A stretch of DNA of 64,000 bases from positions 62,001-126,000 of the forward strand of contig SHZT01000001.1 of assembly GCA_009692185.1 (NCBI GenBank). Reading direction: 5' to 3'. The notes under the pieces are model-generated. The model worked only from the letters and a program-made list of their open reading frames with translations. It searched no databases and was not told the origin of the DNA. The position numbers and the translations under genes are program-made. Shown here piece after piece: positions 35,415 through 43,420 of this stretch; the stretch's first letter is position 1; each line of letters starts with the position of its first letter. This DNA comes from Gemmatimonadota bacterium (GTDB taxonomy: Bacteria; Gemmatimonadota; Gemmatimonadetes; Gemmatimonadales; GWC2-71-9).

Positions 35415-36736
35415 GTCGCCCACCGGCTCCGGACCAGCGAACCTGCCAGGCACCGCTGGGCGATGATCGCCAGCACCACCGTGCTGATCGTCACGCGTAT
35501 CACCCAGGCCACAGCCGCGCCGGTGATCCCCTGCGACTCGATCAGCCACCACGAGTAGGGCACGTACAGCACGAGCTCCGCGATGTGCAGCTTCGCGGTG
35601 AGGTCGGGACGGCCGTAGGCCTGGATGAGGGCCTGGGACACGTGGCCGAAGCTGTTGATGAACACGCCCCCGGCCAGGAGCTGGGCGACCCGGTAGCCAT
35701 TGCTGGAAAACTCCTCGTTGATCCACCGCGCCAGCCCCGGTTTCGCCAGGATGATGGTGGCAACGGCCAGCGGCAACATGACCAGGCCCAGCTGGAGCAT
35801 CGAGCGCCGATACAGCGCCCCAGCCTCGCGGACGTCCCGCTGGAGCATGAGCGTCAGCGCCGGGAACAGCACCGTCACGACGACGCCGGGAATGACGAGC
35901 AGGTTGATGACCACGTCATACGGTGCCGAGAAGTAGGCAACGGCCGAGGCGGACACGAGAACCGCGATCTGGAGGCGCCCAAGGTAGAGGAGCAACGGAC
36001 CGGCAATATTGCTGACGGTCATCCATCCGCCGAAGGACAACAGCCGCCGCATCAGCTCCGGCGCCAACGGGGCGCGGCGGCGAAGGTCGGGGTAGAGCGT
36101 CAGGCACATCACCAGGTAGACCACCAGCGACAGGAAGCGCGCAGCGACCAGCACCAGCACCATGGACGGCAGCGTGTTCGAGTAGGACAGCATCAAGAGC
36201 GGGCCCAGGTACGTGATGGCGCCCAGCGGGACGCGCACGATGTTCGCCAGGTCGAACCGCTGATGGGCCTCGAGAATACCGCGAAGGCCGGTGGTGCTGA
36301 TCACGACGGGAATCGACAGGGCCAGGAGGTAGAACGCCGGCAGCGTCTCCGCCTTGAGCTCAACGGGTATCTCCAGCACGCTCCCCACGAGCCACGGGGA
36401 GAGAACGGAGATGACACCGGCACCCGCGACCCCCAGCGCGGCCATGAGCGTCATGGAGGCCCAGACGACTGCCGGCACCTGGTCCGTTTGGCCCTTCCCC
36501 AGTTTCTCCGCCACGAGTTGGGTCATGGCGCGGCCGAGTCCGAGGTCGAAGAGGCTGAAGTACCCAACAACGATCCAGGCCAGCGACAGGATGCCGAACC
36601 GCGCGGTACCCAGGCCGTGAACCAGGCGCGGAACCGCGACCAGGGCCACGACCATCGGCAGGCCCGTCCCCAGCAGGTTCCACAGGATGTTCCGGGTGAA
36701 TCGCCTGTCGCTGGTCGGGGTGGTGGTTGAGATCAC
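35411..36736 (-). CDS. wzx: Wzx-type polysaccharide flippase (MOP superfamily)
   Basis: 441 residues with about twelve to fourteen hydrophobic helices. The N-terminus NILWNLLGTGLPMVVALVAVPRLVHGLG and SLFDLGLGRAMTQLVAEKLG are typical of the polysaccharide biosynthesis/MOP family. It would flip undecaprenyl-linked repeat units across the inner membrane. It starts 42 bp downstream of the Wzz-like gene, the largest spacing inside the 20-gene block. Confidence 0.9.
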   Translation of the reverse strand: MISTTTPTSDRRFTRNILWNLLGTGLPMVVALVAVPRLVHGLGTARFGILSLAWIVVGYFSLFDLGLGRAMTQLVAEKLGKGQTDQVPAVVWASMTLMAALGVAGAGVISVLSPWLVGSVLEIPVELKAETLPAFYLLALSIPVVISTTGLRGILEAHQRFDLANIVRVPLGAITYLGPLLMLSYSNTLPSMVLVLVAARFLSLVVYLVMCLTLYPDLRRRAPLAPELMRRLLSFGGWMTVSNIAGPLLLYLGRLQIAVLVSASAVAYFSAPYDVVINLLVIPGVVVTVLFPALTLMLQRDVREAGALYRRSMLQLGLVMLPLAVATIILAKPGLARWINEEFSSNGYRVAQLLAGGVFINSFGHVSQALIQAYGRPDLTAKLHIAELVLYVPYSWWLIESQGITGAAVAWVIRVTISTVVLAIIAQRCLAGSLVRSRWAT

Positions 36737-36778
36737 TGGGGCGGGATCAGGGTCCCGAGCGCCCGGGACGCCGGGAAG

Positions 36779-37837
36779 TCACGGCGATGCCGGCCCGCGG
36801 ATGCGCTTGAACTCCGTCCGCAGCAGGGCCACCGCCGGGTCGTGCCCGATGACTTCTTGCCGTCTCCACGCGTCCCGAAGCAGCACGATCAACACCCCGA
36901 CCGAGAAGGCGGCGAATGTCCCGACCAGCAGGATCAGGGCGGACAGCCGCGAGTTGGGGCGCGCCGCGAGCGACGGACGCTCGATGACCGTGATGACCGG
37001 CGTATTCCGGACTTCGTCTATACGGGCCTTTTCAAAACTCTCCGAGACCGTCTGGAACACCGAGGCCCGGACCTGCATTTCCTGCGTGAGCTGCTGCATT
37101 TCCAGGGTGAGGCGCGGGTCGTTCTGCCACACCCGGTTTCTCTCGAGGAAGCGGCGCTGGGCGTCCTGCGCCGAGTCCAGTTCCGCCCTGACAGCCGTGA
37201 CCCGCTCTTCCAGGAAGCGGCGCTCCTCGCGCGCCTGGCTTTGCCGGGTCACGAGGTTGAAGTGGTTCAGTCCCTGGAGCAGGCGCTCGGCAATTCCGAG
37301 GGAGACCTGGGCTGACCGCGTGCGTATGGAGACCCCGACGACGCCCGTGGGGCGATTGAACCCGGTAGCGATGATGCTCGTCCGGAGGCGGCGCACCGTC
37401 CTCTCCAGCACGACCGCCGAGTCGGCTCCGGAAATGTTCAGGAACTTGGCGAGCGGCATCCGCGTGCTGTCCCCCGGTGCCACGGCGTACGTGTCCAGCG
37501 CGATCGGGGCGAGCACTTCGCGGGTGAGGACCAGGTCGGCATAGAACTGCGGGGACCGCGACAGCCCTCCCCCCGCACCCAGCGAAATCCCAAACTGCCC
37601 GACCAGGCTCGCGATCCCGCTGGTATTCGGGTCCGGGGCTGATTGCAGGACGAAGGAAAATAGGGTCGTGTACGTCCGCGTCCGCAGGAGGGCGGCGGTC
37701 ACGGGCAGGACAATGCCGGCCAGCGTGAACGCGATCATGAGCCGCCGCTCGCGCACCAGCACCGCGAGTATCCACAGCAGCGATACGTCTGCGTTCTCGC
37801 GGCTCGCGCCGCGCTCGTGTACCTGTGGCTCGGTCAT
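36779..37837 (-). CDS. Wzz-type chain length determinant protein
   Basis: 352 residues. Two membrane segments (about residues 34-50 and 309-328) flank a mostly helical periplasmic region with coiled-coil character (REERRFLEERVTAVRAEL and following). VSLLWILAVLVRERRL at the start and a proline-containing IERPSLAARPNSRLSAL before the second helix are typical of Wzz/polysaccharide co-polymerases. There is no Walker motif after the second helix, so it lacks a tyrosine-kinase domain. Its ATG overlaps the regulator stop. Confidence 0.88.
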   Translation of the reverse strand: MTEPQVHERGASRENADVSLLWILAVLVRERRLMIAFTLAGIVLPVTAALLRTRTYTTLFSFVLQSAPDPNTSGIASLVGQFGISLGAGGGLSRSPQFYADLVLTREVLAPIALDTYAVAPGDSTRMPLAKFLNISGADSAVVLERTVRRLRTSIIATGFNRPTGVVGVSIRTRSAQVSLGIAERLLQGLNHFNLVTRQSQAREERRFLEERVTAVRAELDSAQDAQRRFLERNRVWQNDPRLTLEMQQLTQEMQVRASVFQTVSESFEKARIDEVRNTPVITVIERPSLAARPNSRLSALILLVGTFAAFSVGVLIVLLRDAWRRQEVIGHDPAVALLRTEFKRIRGPASP

Positions 37838-38208
37838 TTTTCTGTCAGCTCCGTCTCAGGCGATCTCTCCCGCTCCAGCCCCTCGATCTCCAGCCCGAGG
37901 GCCTCGTACTCCTTCACCTTGATCGCCAGGAACTCCCGTGTGAGGTTGGCCTTTTCCGCGAAGCCGGCCGGGGTCAGGATGTACAGATAGGCGAGCTTGT
38001 TGCTGCTCTTCCGGTAGTTCTGGGCCTTCACGAACCCCTTGGCGATAAGCGCCCGCAGGCAATAGTTCGCCTTCCCCAGGCTCACGCCCAGGTACGACGC
38101 CACCTCACGCTGTGACAGCTGTGGGCGCGCCACCAAAAGGCGCATGACCCCCAGGAGTGTGGGGTCTGGCGCAGATGAGTTCGGAGCTGGCTCGTCGTTG
38201 TCAATCAT
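37834..38208 (-). CDS. MarR-family EPS-associated transcriptional regulator
   Basis: 124 residues from the ATG at 38208; the longer frame to 38364 is not supported. A winged helix-turn-helix occupies about residues 30-75 (SQREVASYLGVSLGKANYCL, then a wing with YRKSSNKLAYLYILTP) and a C-terminal helix follows, rich in Glu and Lys. The pattern matches the small EPS-associated MarR-type regulators found at the head of exopolysaccharide loci. A perfect inverted repeat covers the region just before its ATG, so it probably represses its own operon. It overlaps the Wzz gene by 4 bp. Confidence 0.88.
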   Translation of the reverse strand: MIDNDEPAPNSSAPDPTLLGVMRLLVARPQLSQREVASYLGVSLGKANYCLRALIAKGFVKAQNYRKSSNKLAYLYILTPAGFAEKANLTREFLAIKVKEYEALGLEIEGLERERSPETELTEK

Positions 38209-38228
38209 ATGTTCACGCAATGAACATA
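38208..38228. promoter_or_regulatory. Perfect inverted repeat at the regulator start (probable operator)
   Basis: TATGTTCA (38208-38215) and TGAACATA (38221-38228) are perfect 8-bp arms with a 5-nt spacer. On the minus strand the first arm covers the candidate -10 box and the last base of the second arm is the A of the regulator ATG. It has the size of a MarR-dimer site, and binding would block RNA polymerase. There is no room for a normal ribosome-binding site between the repeat and the ATG. Confidence 0.7.
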
Positions 38229-38250
38229 CCCCCTCCCCCGCCCCTGTCAA
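38223..38250 (-). promoter_or_regulatory. Candidate sigma70 promoter of the 20-gene EPS block
   Basis: On the minus strand TTGACA (38250-38245) is followed after 16 bp by TATGTT (38228-38223). The -10 lies inside the inverted repeat. Transcription would start within about 10 nt of the ATG at 38208, so the message would be nearly leaderless. Confidence 0.6.
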
Positions 38251-38388
38251 CCTGAAGCCGCTAGCTCGGTTGCGGTTCATGGAAGAGGTGGGCCTTTGTG
38301 CGGGTGCTGGCTGGGGCAGAAAACCGGCGGGCGATGGAAGAGTGGAGGCGGGTGATGCGTTCACCCGGACCGGGGCGTACGAAGGACC

Positions 38389-40404
38389 CTACGTGTCCAT
38401 CGGCAGCGCCGCGCGCCGACCCGCCGGAAGCCGGTCCCCCGGCGCAGCGTGGGGAGCGTGTCCGTTCCCCTCCACATGCCCGTTCGAATGGGCGTGACCG
38501 TTTCCGTTCCCGTTTCCGTTCAGGTGGCCTTCGCAGAGCTGCGAAAAGTAGGCAAGGACGCCTGCCTCACGACCCTCGTTCAGCGCGTCCTCCCACGACT
38601 TCACCAGAGACAGGACGCCGCCGAAAGGTGCCACCGTACGCACCAGCCGGACTTTGTGAATTCGCGTTGCAAACGTCTCTTCACCAGGCGCCACCAGCTG
38701 CTCGTGCAGCCGTTCGCCCGGCCGAAGCCCGGTGTAGACGACCCCGCTGGCGCGGGATGACGCTCCCGACAAGCGAAGAAGATTGGCCGCCAGTTCCGCG
38801 ATCCGGACGGGTGCGCCCATCTCCAGCATGGCCACGCTTCCCCGCACTTCCGGGAGCAGGGACGCCTGGAGGATCAGCTGCACGGCTTCCGGAATCGTCA
38901 TGAAATAGCGGGTCGCATCGGGGTGCGTGACCGTGAGCGGCCGCCCTTCCCGAAGCTGCTTCTGGAAGATCGGAATGACACTCCCGCTGCTGCCCAGCAC
39001 GTTACCGAATCGCACAGCCGCGTAGGCAGTCCCGGGGAAACGCTCCTGGAGTTCGAGCACAACCAGCTCGGCCGCCCGCTTCGTGGCGCCCATCACGCTC
39101 ACCGGCCGGACCGCCTTGTCGGTGCTCACCAGCACGAAGTTCGCCGCCTTGTAGCGGCCCGCCGCCTCGGCGACCCGGTACGTGCCAATGACATTGTTCC
39201 GGACCGCCGCCCGCGGGTTGGCTTCCATCATCGGGACGTGTTTGTACGCGGCCGCGTGATAGATGCGGTCCGGCCGGTACTGCCGGAACACGCGCTCCAC
39301 GCCCCCGACATCCACGACGTCGCAAATGATGGGCACCACCGACAACCCGGGGTGCTGTTCCTTCAAGTCCATATCGAGGAAGAACAGGTCCGTCTCGGCC
39401 TGGTCCAGGAGCAACAGCGTCTTCGGCTTGTGCAACGCGACCTGCCGGGCAAGCTCCGACCCGATGGAACCGGCCGCCCCGGTGATCAGCACCGTGGAGT
39501 CGGCAAGATCCGCGGCCAGCTCCGGGAGCGTTAACTGGATGGGCTCACGGCCAAGCAGGTCTTCGATCCGCACATCGCGCAGCTGATTGAGGTGCACGTT
39601 CCCGGCGAGTACCTGGGCAATGCCCGGCAGCACCTTGAACGGCAACTCCGCGCTCTCGCACAGCTCGACGATGCGGCGCAGTTCGGCCGGCTCCGCCGAG
39701 GGCACCGCGATGATGATCATTTCCGCGTGTTCGACCGAAGCGATCTTCGGCAGGTCAACCGCGGCGCCGAGCACTTCGACACCATAGATGCGCTGCCCGA
39801 ACTTGGCGGGGTCATCGTCCACCAGGCCAACGCACCGGTACCCCGTAGGAAAGCGGAGCATTTCACGGGCCAGCAGGTTACCGGCTTCGCCCGCACCGAC
39901 GATCAGGACCCGGCTCGCGTTCCCATTGAAGCCGGAACGCAGGTGCCGAAGCGTTTCGTAGGCCGTGCGATAGACGATCCAGAGTCCCGCGATCGAGAAC
40001 GTCGTGAGAACCCACTCGAGCAGGATGACCGACCGGGGAATGCTCGGGACGAACGGCGGCAACAGGGTGAGCAGGTAGAACAGGACCGTTCCGACGGAGG
40101 TCGCCAGCGCGAGGCGAAGCACATCGCGCGTGCTGACAAACCGCCACCGTCCGGTGGTCAGCTGGAACGTGGCGTTGATCCCCTGCCGAACGACGATCAG
40201 CAGGACGACGCCGATCGCGAAAACGCGATTGTACTCCGGGAGCCAGGTGAAATCGAACCGGAACAGGAACGCGAAGGTGAAGGCGCCGACGGAAATCACG
40301 CTGTAAACGGCGGCGGCCACCGTACGCCGGTAGCGATTGGCCGCCGGGTACAGCAACTCACCAAGCCGTTCAAGAACGCGTTCTAGTTTTGGGTTGAGTT
40401 CCAA
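38389..40404 (-). CDS. WbpM/CapD-type membrane nucleotide-sugar 4,6-dehydratase
   Basis: 671 residues from a TTG at 40404 that has a GAGG ribosome-binding site 7 nt upstream; a TTG at 40440 without such a site is the alternative. Four membrane segments are followed by a CoA-binding-like domain (VLIVGAGEAGNLLAREML) and a large SDR domain (VLITGAAGSIGSELARQV, YHAAAYKHVPMMEANP, STDKAVRPVSVMGATKR, FGNVLGSSGSVIPIF). The Tyr is replaced by Met (VMGATK), as in other WbpM enzymes. It makes UDP-4-keto-6-deoxy-GlcNAc, the substrate of the WbpV-like gene at 16083. The C-terminus is an Asn-Gly-His repeat tail. Confidence 0.9.
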   Translation of the reverse strand: MELNPKLERVLERLGELLYPAANRYRRTVAAAVYSVISVGAFTFAFLFRFDFTWLPEYNRVFAIGVVLLIVVRQGINATFQLTTGRWRFVSTRDVLRLALATSVGTVLFYLLTLLPPFVPSIPRSVILLEWVLTTFSIAGLWIVYRTAYETLRHLRSGFNGNASRVLIVGAGEAGNLLAREMLRFPTGYRCVGLVDDDPAKFGQRIYGVEVLGAAVDLPKIASVEHAEMIIIAVPSAEPAELRRIVELCESAELPFKVLPGIAQVLAGNVHLNQLRDVRIEDLLGREPIQLTLPELAADLADSTVLITGAAGSIGSELARQVALHKPKTLLLLDQAETDLFFLDMDLKEQHPGLSVVPIICDVVDVGGVERVFRQYRPDRIYHAAAYKHVPMMEANPRAAVRNNVIGTYRVAEAAGRYKAANFVLVSTDKAVRPVSVMGATKRAAELVVLELQERFPGTAYAAVRFGNVLGSSGSVIPIFQKQLREGRPLTVTHPDATRYFMTIPEAVQLILQASLLPEVRGSVAMLEMGAPVRIAELAANLLRLSGASSRASGVVYTGLRPGERLHEQLVAPGEETFATRIHKVRLVRTVAPFGGVLSLVKSWEDALNEGREAGVLAYFSQLCEGHLNGNGNGNGHAHSNGHVEGNGHAPHAAPGDRLPAGRRAALPMDT

Positions 40405-40463
40405 AAAAGACCCTCGTGGCAGAAGCCCTGCGCCCAGCAACTAATGCAGCAAATAAGGGGGCG

Positions 40464-40492
40464 AAGATACCGCTAAGTTGTGCATTTGACTA
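40464..40492 (-). promoter_or_regulatory. Candidate promoter of the WbpM-type gene
   Basis: On the minus strand TAGTCA (40492-40487) and TATCTT (40469-40464) are 17 bp apart, four of six matches each. Transcription would begin around 40457, about 50 nt upstream of the TTG at 40404. Confidence 0.4.
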
Positions 40493-40726
40493 GGGTTCCC
40501 GAACATCAAACGACGCCAGAAAAGCCTCGTTTTGCATCGCCTCGGAGCCGTTCGCTTGATTGGTGACCGAACTTACGAATCCGGCCTGCTAGAGTGACCG
40601 TCAGAAAGGCCGGAAAGTCACTGGCCTCGTCCGTTTGCGTCGCCTCGTCTTACACTTCGTTCAAGGGCCACCCGGCTGGCGGGGCGGGATCCGGTTTTGC
40701 CACCCTCCCCAACCACACCTAAGCCC

Positions 40727-40756
40727 TTGACATCACACAGATTACTCCCTTAAGCT
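40727..40756 (+). promoter_or_regulatory. Candidate promoter of the SLBB export gene
   Basis: A perfect TTGACA (40727-40732) is followed after 18 bp by TAAGCT (40751-40756), a weak -10. The start site would fall inside the palindrome at 40755-40769, about 12 nt before the ATG, so the leader is very short and has no visible ribosome-binding site. Confidence 0.4.
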
Positions 40757-40769
40757 TTGTAACACAAAG
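40755..40769. promoter_or_regulatory. Palindrome at the SLBB export gene start (operator candidate)
   Basis: CTTTGT and ACAAAG are perfect 6-bp arms with a 3-nt spacer (AAC). The site covers the expected transcription start and ends 6 nt before the ATG at 40776. Its sequence differs from the repeat at 38208, so a different regulator is likely. Confidence 0.45.
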
Positions 40770-40775
40770 TACATT

Positions 40776-43238
40776 ATGACATTCAAACTGACGTACATCG
40801 CCCGGAAGGCCATTGGCCTCACCGTTGCCGTCGCGGCAATTGCATTCGCGCCGGCAAAAGCGCGCGGGCAGGTGCCGGGGCTCCCCGCCGGCATGTCGGT
40901 AGACCAGGCAATGCAGTTGCTCCAGTCGAACCCGGCCCTGCAACAGCGGGTGCGCGAGCGGCTGCAGCAGTCTGGCTTGTCCCTGGCCGACATTCAAGGC
41001 CGGCTGCGAGATGCCGGCTATAACCCCAACCTCCTCGACGCCTACTACACCCCCGCTGCCGCCGGCGCCGCCGAACCGCCGCCGCAAACCGACCCCGAGT
41101 CCGTGCGGGCCATTGCCCTCCTCGGCCTCGAAGCCCTGAAGCCGGAGCTCACCCAGCTCGGGGAGAGCCTGCTCGCCACTGCCCGGCCCGGGACGGGAAA
41201 CGCCGTGTCCGGACTCAAGCTTTTCGGGCTCGACGTCCTCAGCCAGACGTCCACCCGCTTCCAGGCGGTCTCCGGCCCGGTAGACGATTCGTACCCTCTG
41301 GGACCCGGCGACCAGATCGTGCTCTTCCTGACCGGCGGCGTCGAGGCGACGCATGTCCTCGACGTGATCACACAGGGATTCGTGGTGATCCCGCGGGTGG
41401 GCCAGGTCTACGTGAACTCGCTCACGCTGGGGCAGTTCCGGGAGCTGCTCTACACCAAGCTGGCGGAGGCGTACTCGGGAATCTCCCGTGGCCCGAACCC
41501 GCGCACCCAGTTCGACGTGGCCGTTGCCAAGATCCGCACCCAGAGCGTGCGCCTCGTCGGCGAGGTCCTTCACCCCGGGACGTTCCAGGTCTCCGCCACC
41601 GGCGGCGTGCTCGCCGCGATCTACGAGGCGGGCGGGCTCACCGAGCTCGGCAACTTCCGCTCGGTCGAGGTTCGGCGTGGCACCCGGCTCGTGGGCACCG
41701 TGGATCTCTACGACTACCTGCTCAAGGGCATCGTCCAGAGCGACCCGCGACTCGAGCCGGGAGACGTGATCTTCGTCCCGGTGCACGGCGCGCGGGTGAA
41801 GGTGGCCGGCGAGGTCATGCGGCCCGCGATCTACGAGATCAAGCCCCGCGAAACCCTGCGTGACGCTCTTCGCATCGCCGGCGGTCTCGCGCCCTGGGCC
41901 GCCACCGAGACGGTCTCGATCGACCGCCTCCTGCCGCCCTCGCAGCGCCCTGCCCCGGGGTTCATTCGCACGGTGCTCACGGCGAGTCTCCTGGAACTTC
42001 GGGACTCGAGCGCCGCCCCCACCGCGCTCTTCCCGGAGGACAGCATCACGGTGTTCCGGGTCACCGGCGGCCGGCGGACAACCGTGGCGATCAGCGGCAA
42101 TGTCTGGCAGCCCGGCATGATTCAGCTCCAGGACGGCATGCGGCTCTGGGACCTGATCCGCGCCGCGCTCGGGCTCCGGCCCGACACGTGGGGCGGCCGG
42201 GTGCAAATCCTCCGCGCGCTCCCCGATTCGACGAAACAGTTGCTGGGCTTCGAGCTGGACTCGACGACCCCGGCCAACAATCCCCTGCTCCAGGAATCCG
42301 ACCGCGTCACGGTGTTCGGCACCACGGCCTTCCGACCGCTGCGGTATGTCACTGTCCTCGGAGACGTCCTCCGGCCGGGAACGATCACGTTCGCCGACTC
42401 GATGAAACTGCGGGACGCGATCCTGCTGGCCGGTGGCGTACGGGAAACGGCGTGGCTCGGCGAGGCCGAAATCTCCCGGCTCAGCGAACACCGCTCCGCG
42501 GACGGCGATTCGCTGGCGGTGATTCTCAAAGTGGCCATGGACTCGTCCTACGTCGTGGATTCGACCGGCTATGTGCGGCGGCCGGTGGGCCGCCCGACGT
42601 CACCGGACGCGGTTCTCCAGCCCTATGACAACGTGTTCGTGCGTCGTCAGCCCGGCTGGGAGCTTCAGCGGAACGTCACTCTCGTGGGCGAGGTGCGATT
42701 CCCCGGCCAGTACACGCTGACGGGCAAGGACGAGCGGATCTCGAGCATTATCGCGCGGGCAGGAGGCCTGGCACCCAACGCATACGCGCGGGGGTTCCAG
42801 CTGTACCGGCACACGGCCGATGTCGCGGGCCCGATCGCGGTGGACCTGCCGCGGGTCCTGCGTGACGCGCGCTTCAAGGACAACGTCGTGCTCGCGGCCG
42901 GGGACTCGATCTACGTGCCACCGTTCATCCCGACGGTCAAGGTGGAAGGCTCGGTCAACTTCCCGACGAGCGTGACGTACATGCCGAACGCTGGGGTGGA
43001 CTACTACGTGAGCGCGGCGGGCGGCTACGCGCCCCAGGCGGACAAGAAGCGGTTGTTCGTGCGCCAGCCGAACGGGCTGGTGTCCCGCGCGGACCGGCCC
43101 GAACCCGGCGCCACGGTAACCATCCCGAAACGGGACCCCAACGAACGGCGGGCCCTGATCGAGTTGATGCCACTCTTCGCCGCCGCCGTCCAGGTGCTCG
43201 CCTCCACGGCGACGCTCATCATCGCGCTCAAGCCGTAG
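40776..43238 (+). CDS. SLBB-domain polysaccharide export protein (Wza-related)
   Basis: 820 residues. A signal peptide is visible (IGLTVAVAAIAFAPAKARGQ). A poly-export domain (DDSYPLGPGDQIVLFLTG, VIPRVGQVYVNSLTLGQFRE) is followed by several SLBB repeats, each with a variant of the pattern V-x-GEV-x-x-PG, for example VRLVGEVLHPGTFQV, VAGEVMRPAIYEI and VTLVGEVRFPGQYTL. The C-terminus ends in a membrane segment (LFAAAVQVLASTATLIIAL). It is longer than Wza and would form the periplasmic and outer-membrane export channel. No cysteine lipobox is visible at the signal site. Confidence 0.92.
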   Translation: MTFKLTYIARKAIGLTVAVAAIAFAPAKARGQVPGLPAGMSVDQAMQLLQSNPALQQRVRERLQQSGLSLADIQGRLRDAGYNPNLLDAYYTPAAAGAAEPPPQTDPESVRAIALLGLEALKPELTQLGESLLATARPGTGNAVSGLKLFGLDVLSQTSTRFQAVSGPVDDSYPLGPGDQIVLFLTGGVEATHVLDVITQGFVVIPRVGQVYVNSLTLGQFRELLYTKLAEAYSGISRGPNPRTQFDVAVAKIRTQSVRLVGEVLHPGTFQVSATGGVLAAIYEAGGLTELGNFRSVEVRRGTRLVGTVDLYDYLLKGIVQSDPRLEPGDVIFVPVHGARVKVAGEVMRPAIYEIKPRETLRDALRIAGGLAPWAATETVSIDRLLPPSQRPAPGFIRTVLTASLLELRDSSAAPTALFPEDSITVFRVTGGRRTTVAISGNVWQPGMIQLQDGMRLWDLIRAALGLRPDTWGGRVQILRALPDSTKQLLGFELDSTTPANNPLLQESDRVTVFGTTAFRPLRYVTVLGDVLRPGTITFADSMKLRDAILLAGGVRETAWLGEAEISRLSEHRSADGDSLAVILKVAMDSSYVVDSTGYVRRPVGRPTSPDAVLQPYDNVFVRRQPGWELQRNVTLVGEVRFPGQYTLTGKDERISSIIARAGGLAPNAYARGFQLYRHTADVAGPIAVDLPRVLRDARFKDNVVLAAGDSIYVPPFIPTVKVEGSVNFPTSVTYMPNAGVDYYVSAAGGYAPQADKKRLFVRQPNGLVSRADRPEPGATVTIPKRDPNERRALIELMPLFAAAVQVLASTATLIIALKP

Positions 43239-43254
43239 GCCGCGGCCACGGGGC

Positions 43255-43413
43255 TCAGAAGATGGTGTAGATGAGCGGGGCCAGCACCGACGTCTCGGCG
43301 AACACCAGCAGCGTCCCGATCAATACCAGCACGACCATGATCGGCAGGAGCCACCACTTCTTCCGGGTACGTAAGTAGGCCCAGAACTCCCGCGCGAGAT
43401 TCACGTAGCTCAC
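43255..43413 (-). CDS. DUF5989-type small membrane protein
   Basis: A 52-residue protein too short for ordinary gene calling. It starts at a GTG with a GAGG ribosome-binding site. The sequence has FWAYLRTRKKWWLLPI, one membrane helix and the end VLAPLIYTIF, which matches the small DUF5989 family. Members regularly sit next to a carbamoyltransferase, and here the carbamoyltransferase gene ends 7 bp upstream. Its role is unknown; a membrane anchor or partner for the enzyme is possible. Confidence 0.85.
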   Translation of the reverse strand: MSYVNLAREFWAYLRTRKKWWLLPIMVVLVLIGTLLVFAETSVLAPLIYTIF

Positions 43414-43420
43414 CTCACCC

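Larger units (their letters stand above)
40405..40775. other. Divergent 371-bp control region between the WbpM-type and SLBB export genes
   Basis: There is no credible gene. It holds promoter-like sequences toward both sides, a perfect inverted repeat next to the export-gene start, and an 8-bp stem (TCCGGCCT at 40580-40587, AGGCCGGA at 40607-40614, 19-nt loop). GTGACCG occurs at 40563-40569 and again at 40594-40600. It is less GC-rich than the flanking genes and is the longest non-coding stretch of the window. Confidence 0.6.

Noticed and set aside
40719-42491. 590-residue minus-strand frame opposite the SLBB export gene
   Set aside because: The plus frame has a signal peptide and repeated SLBB motifs; the minus frame has neither.
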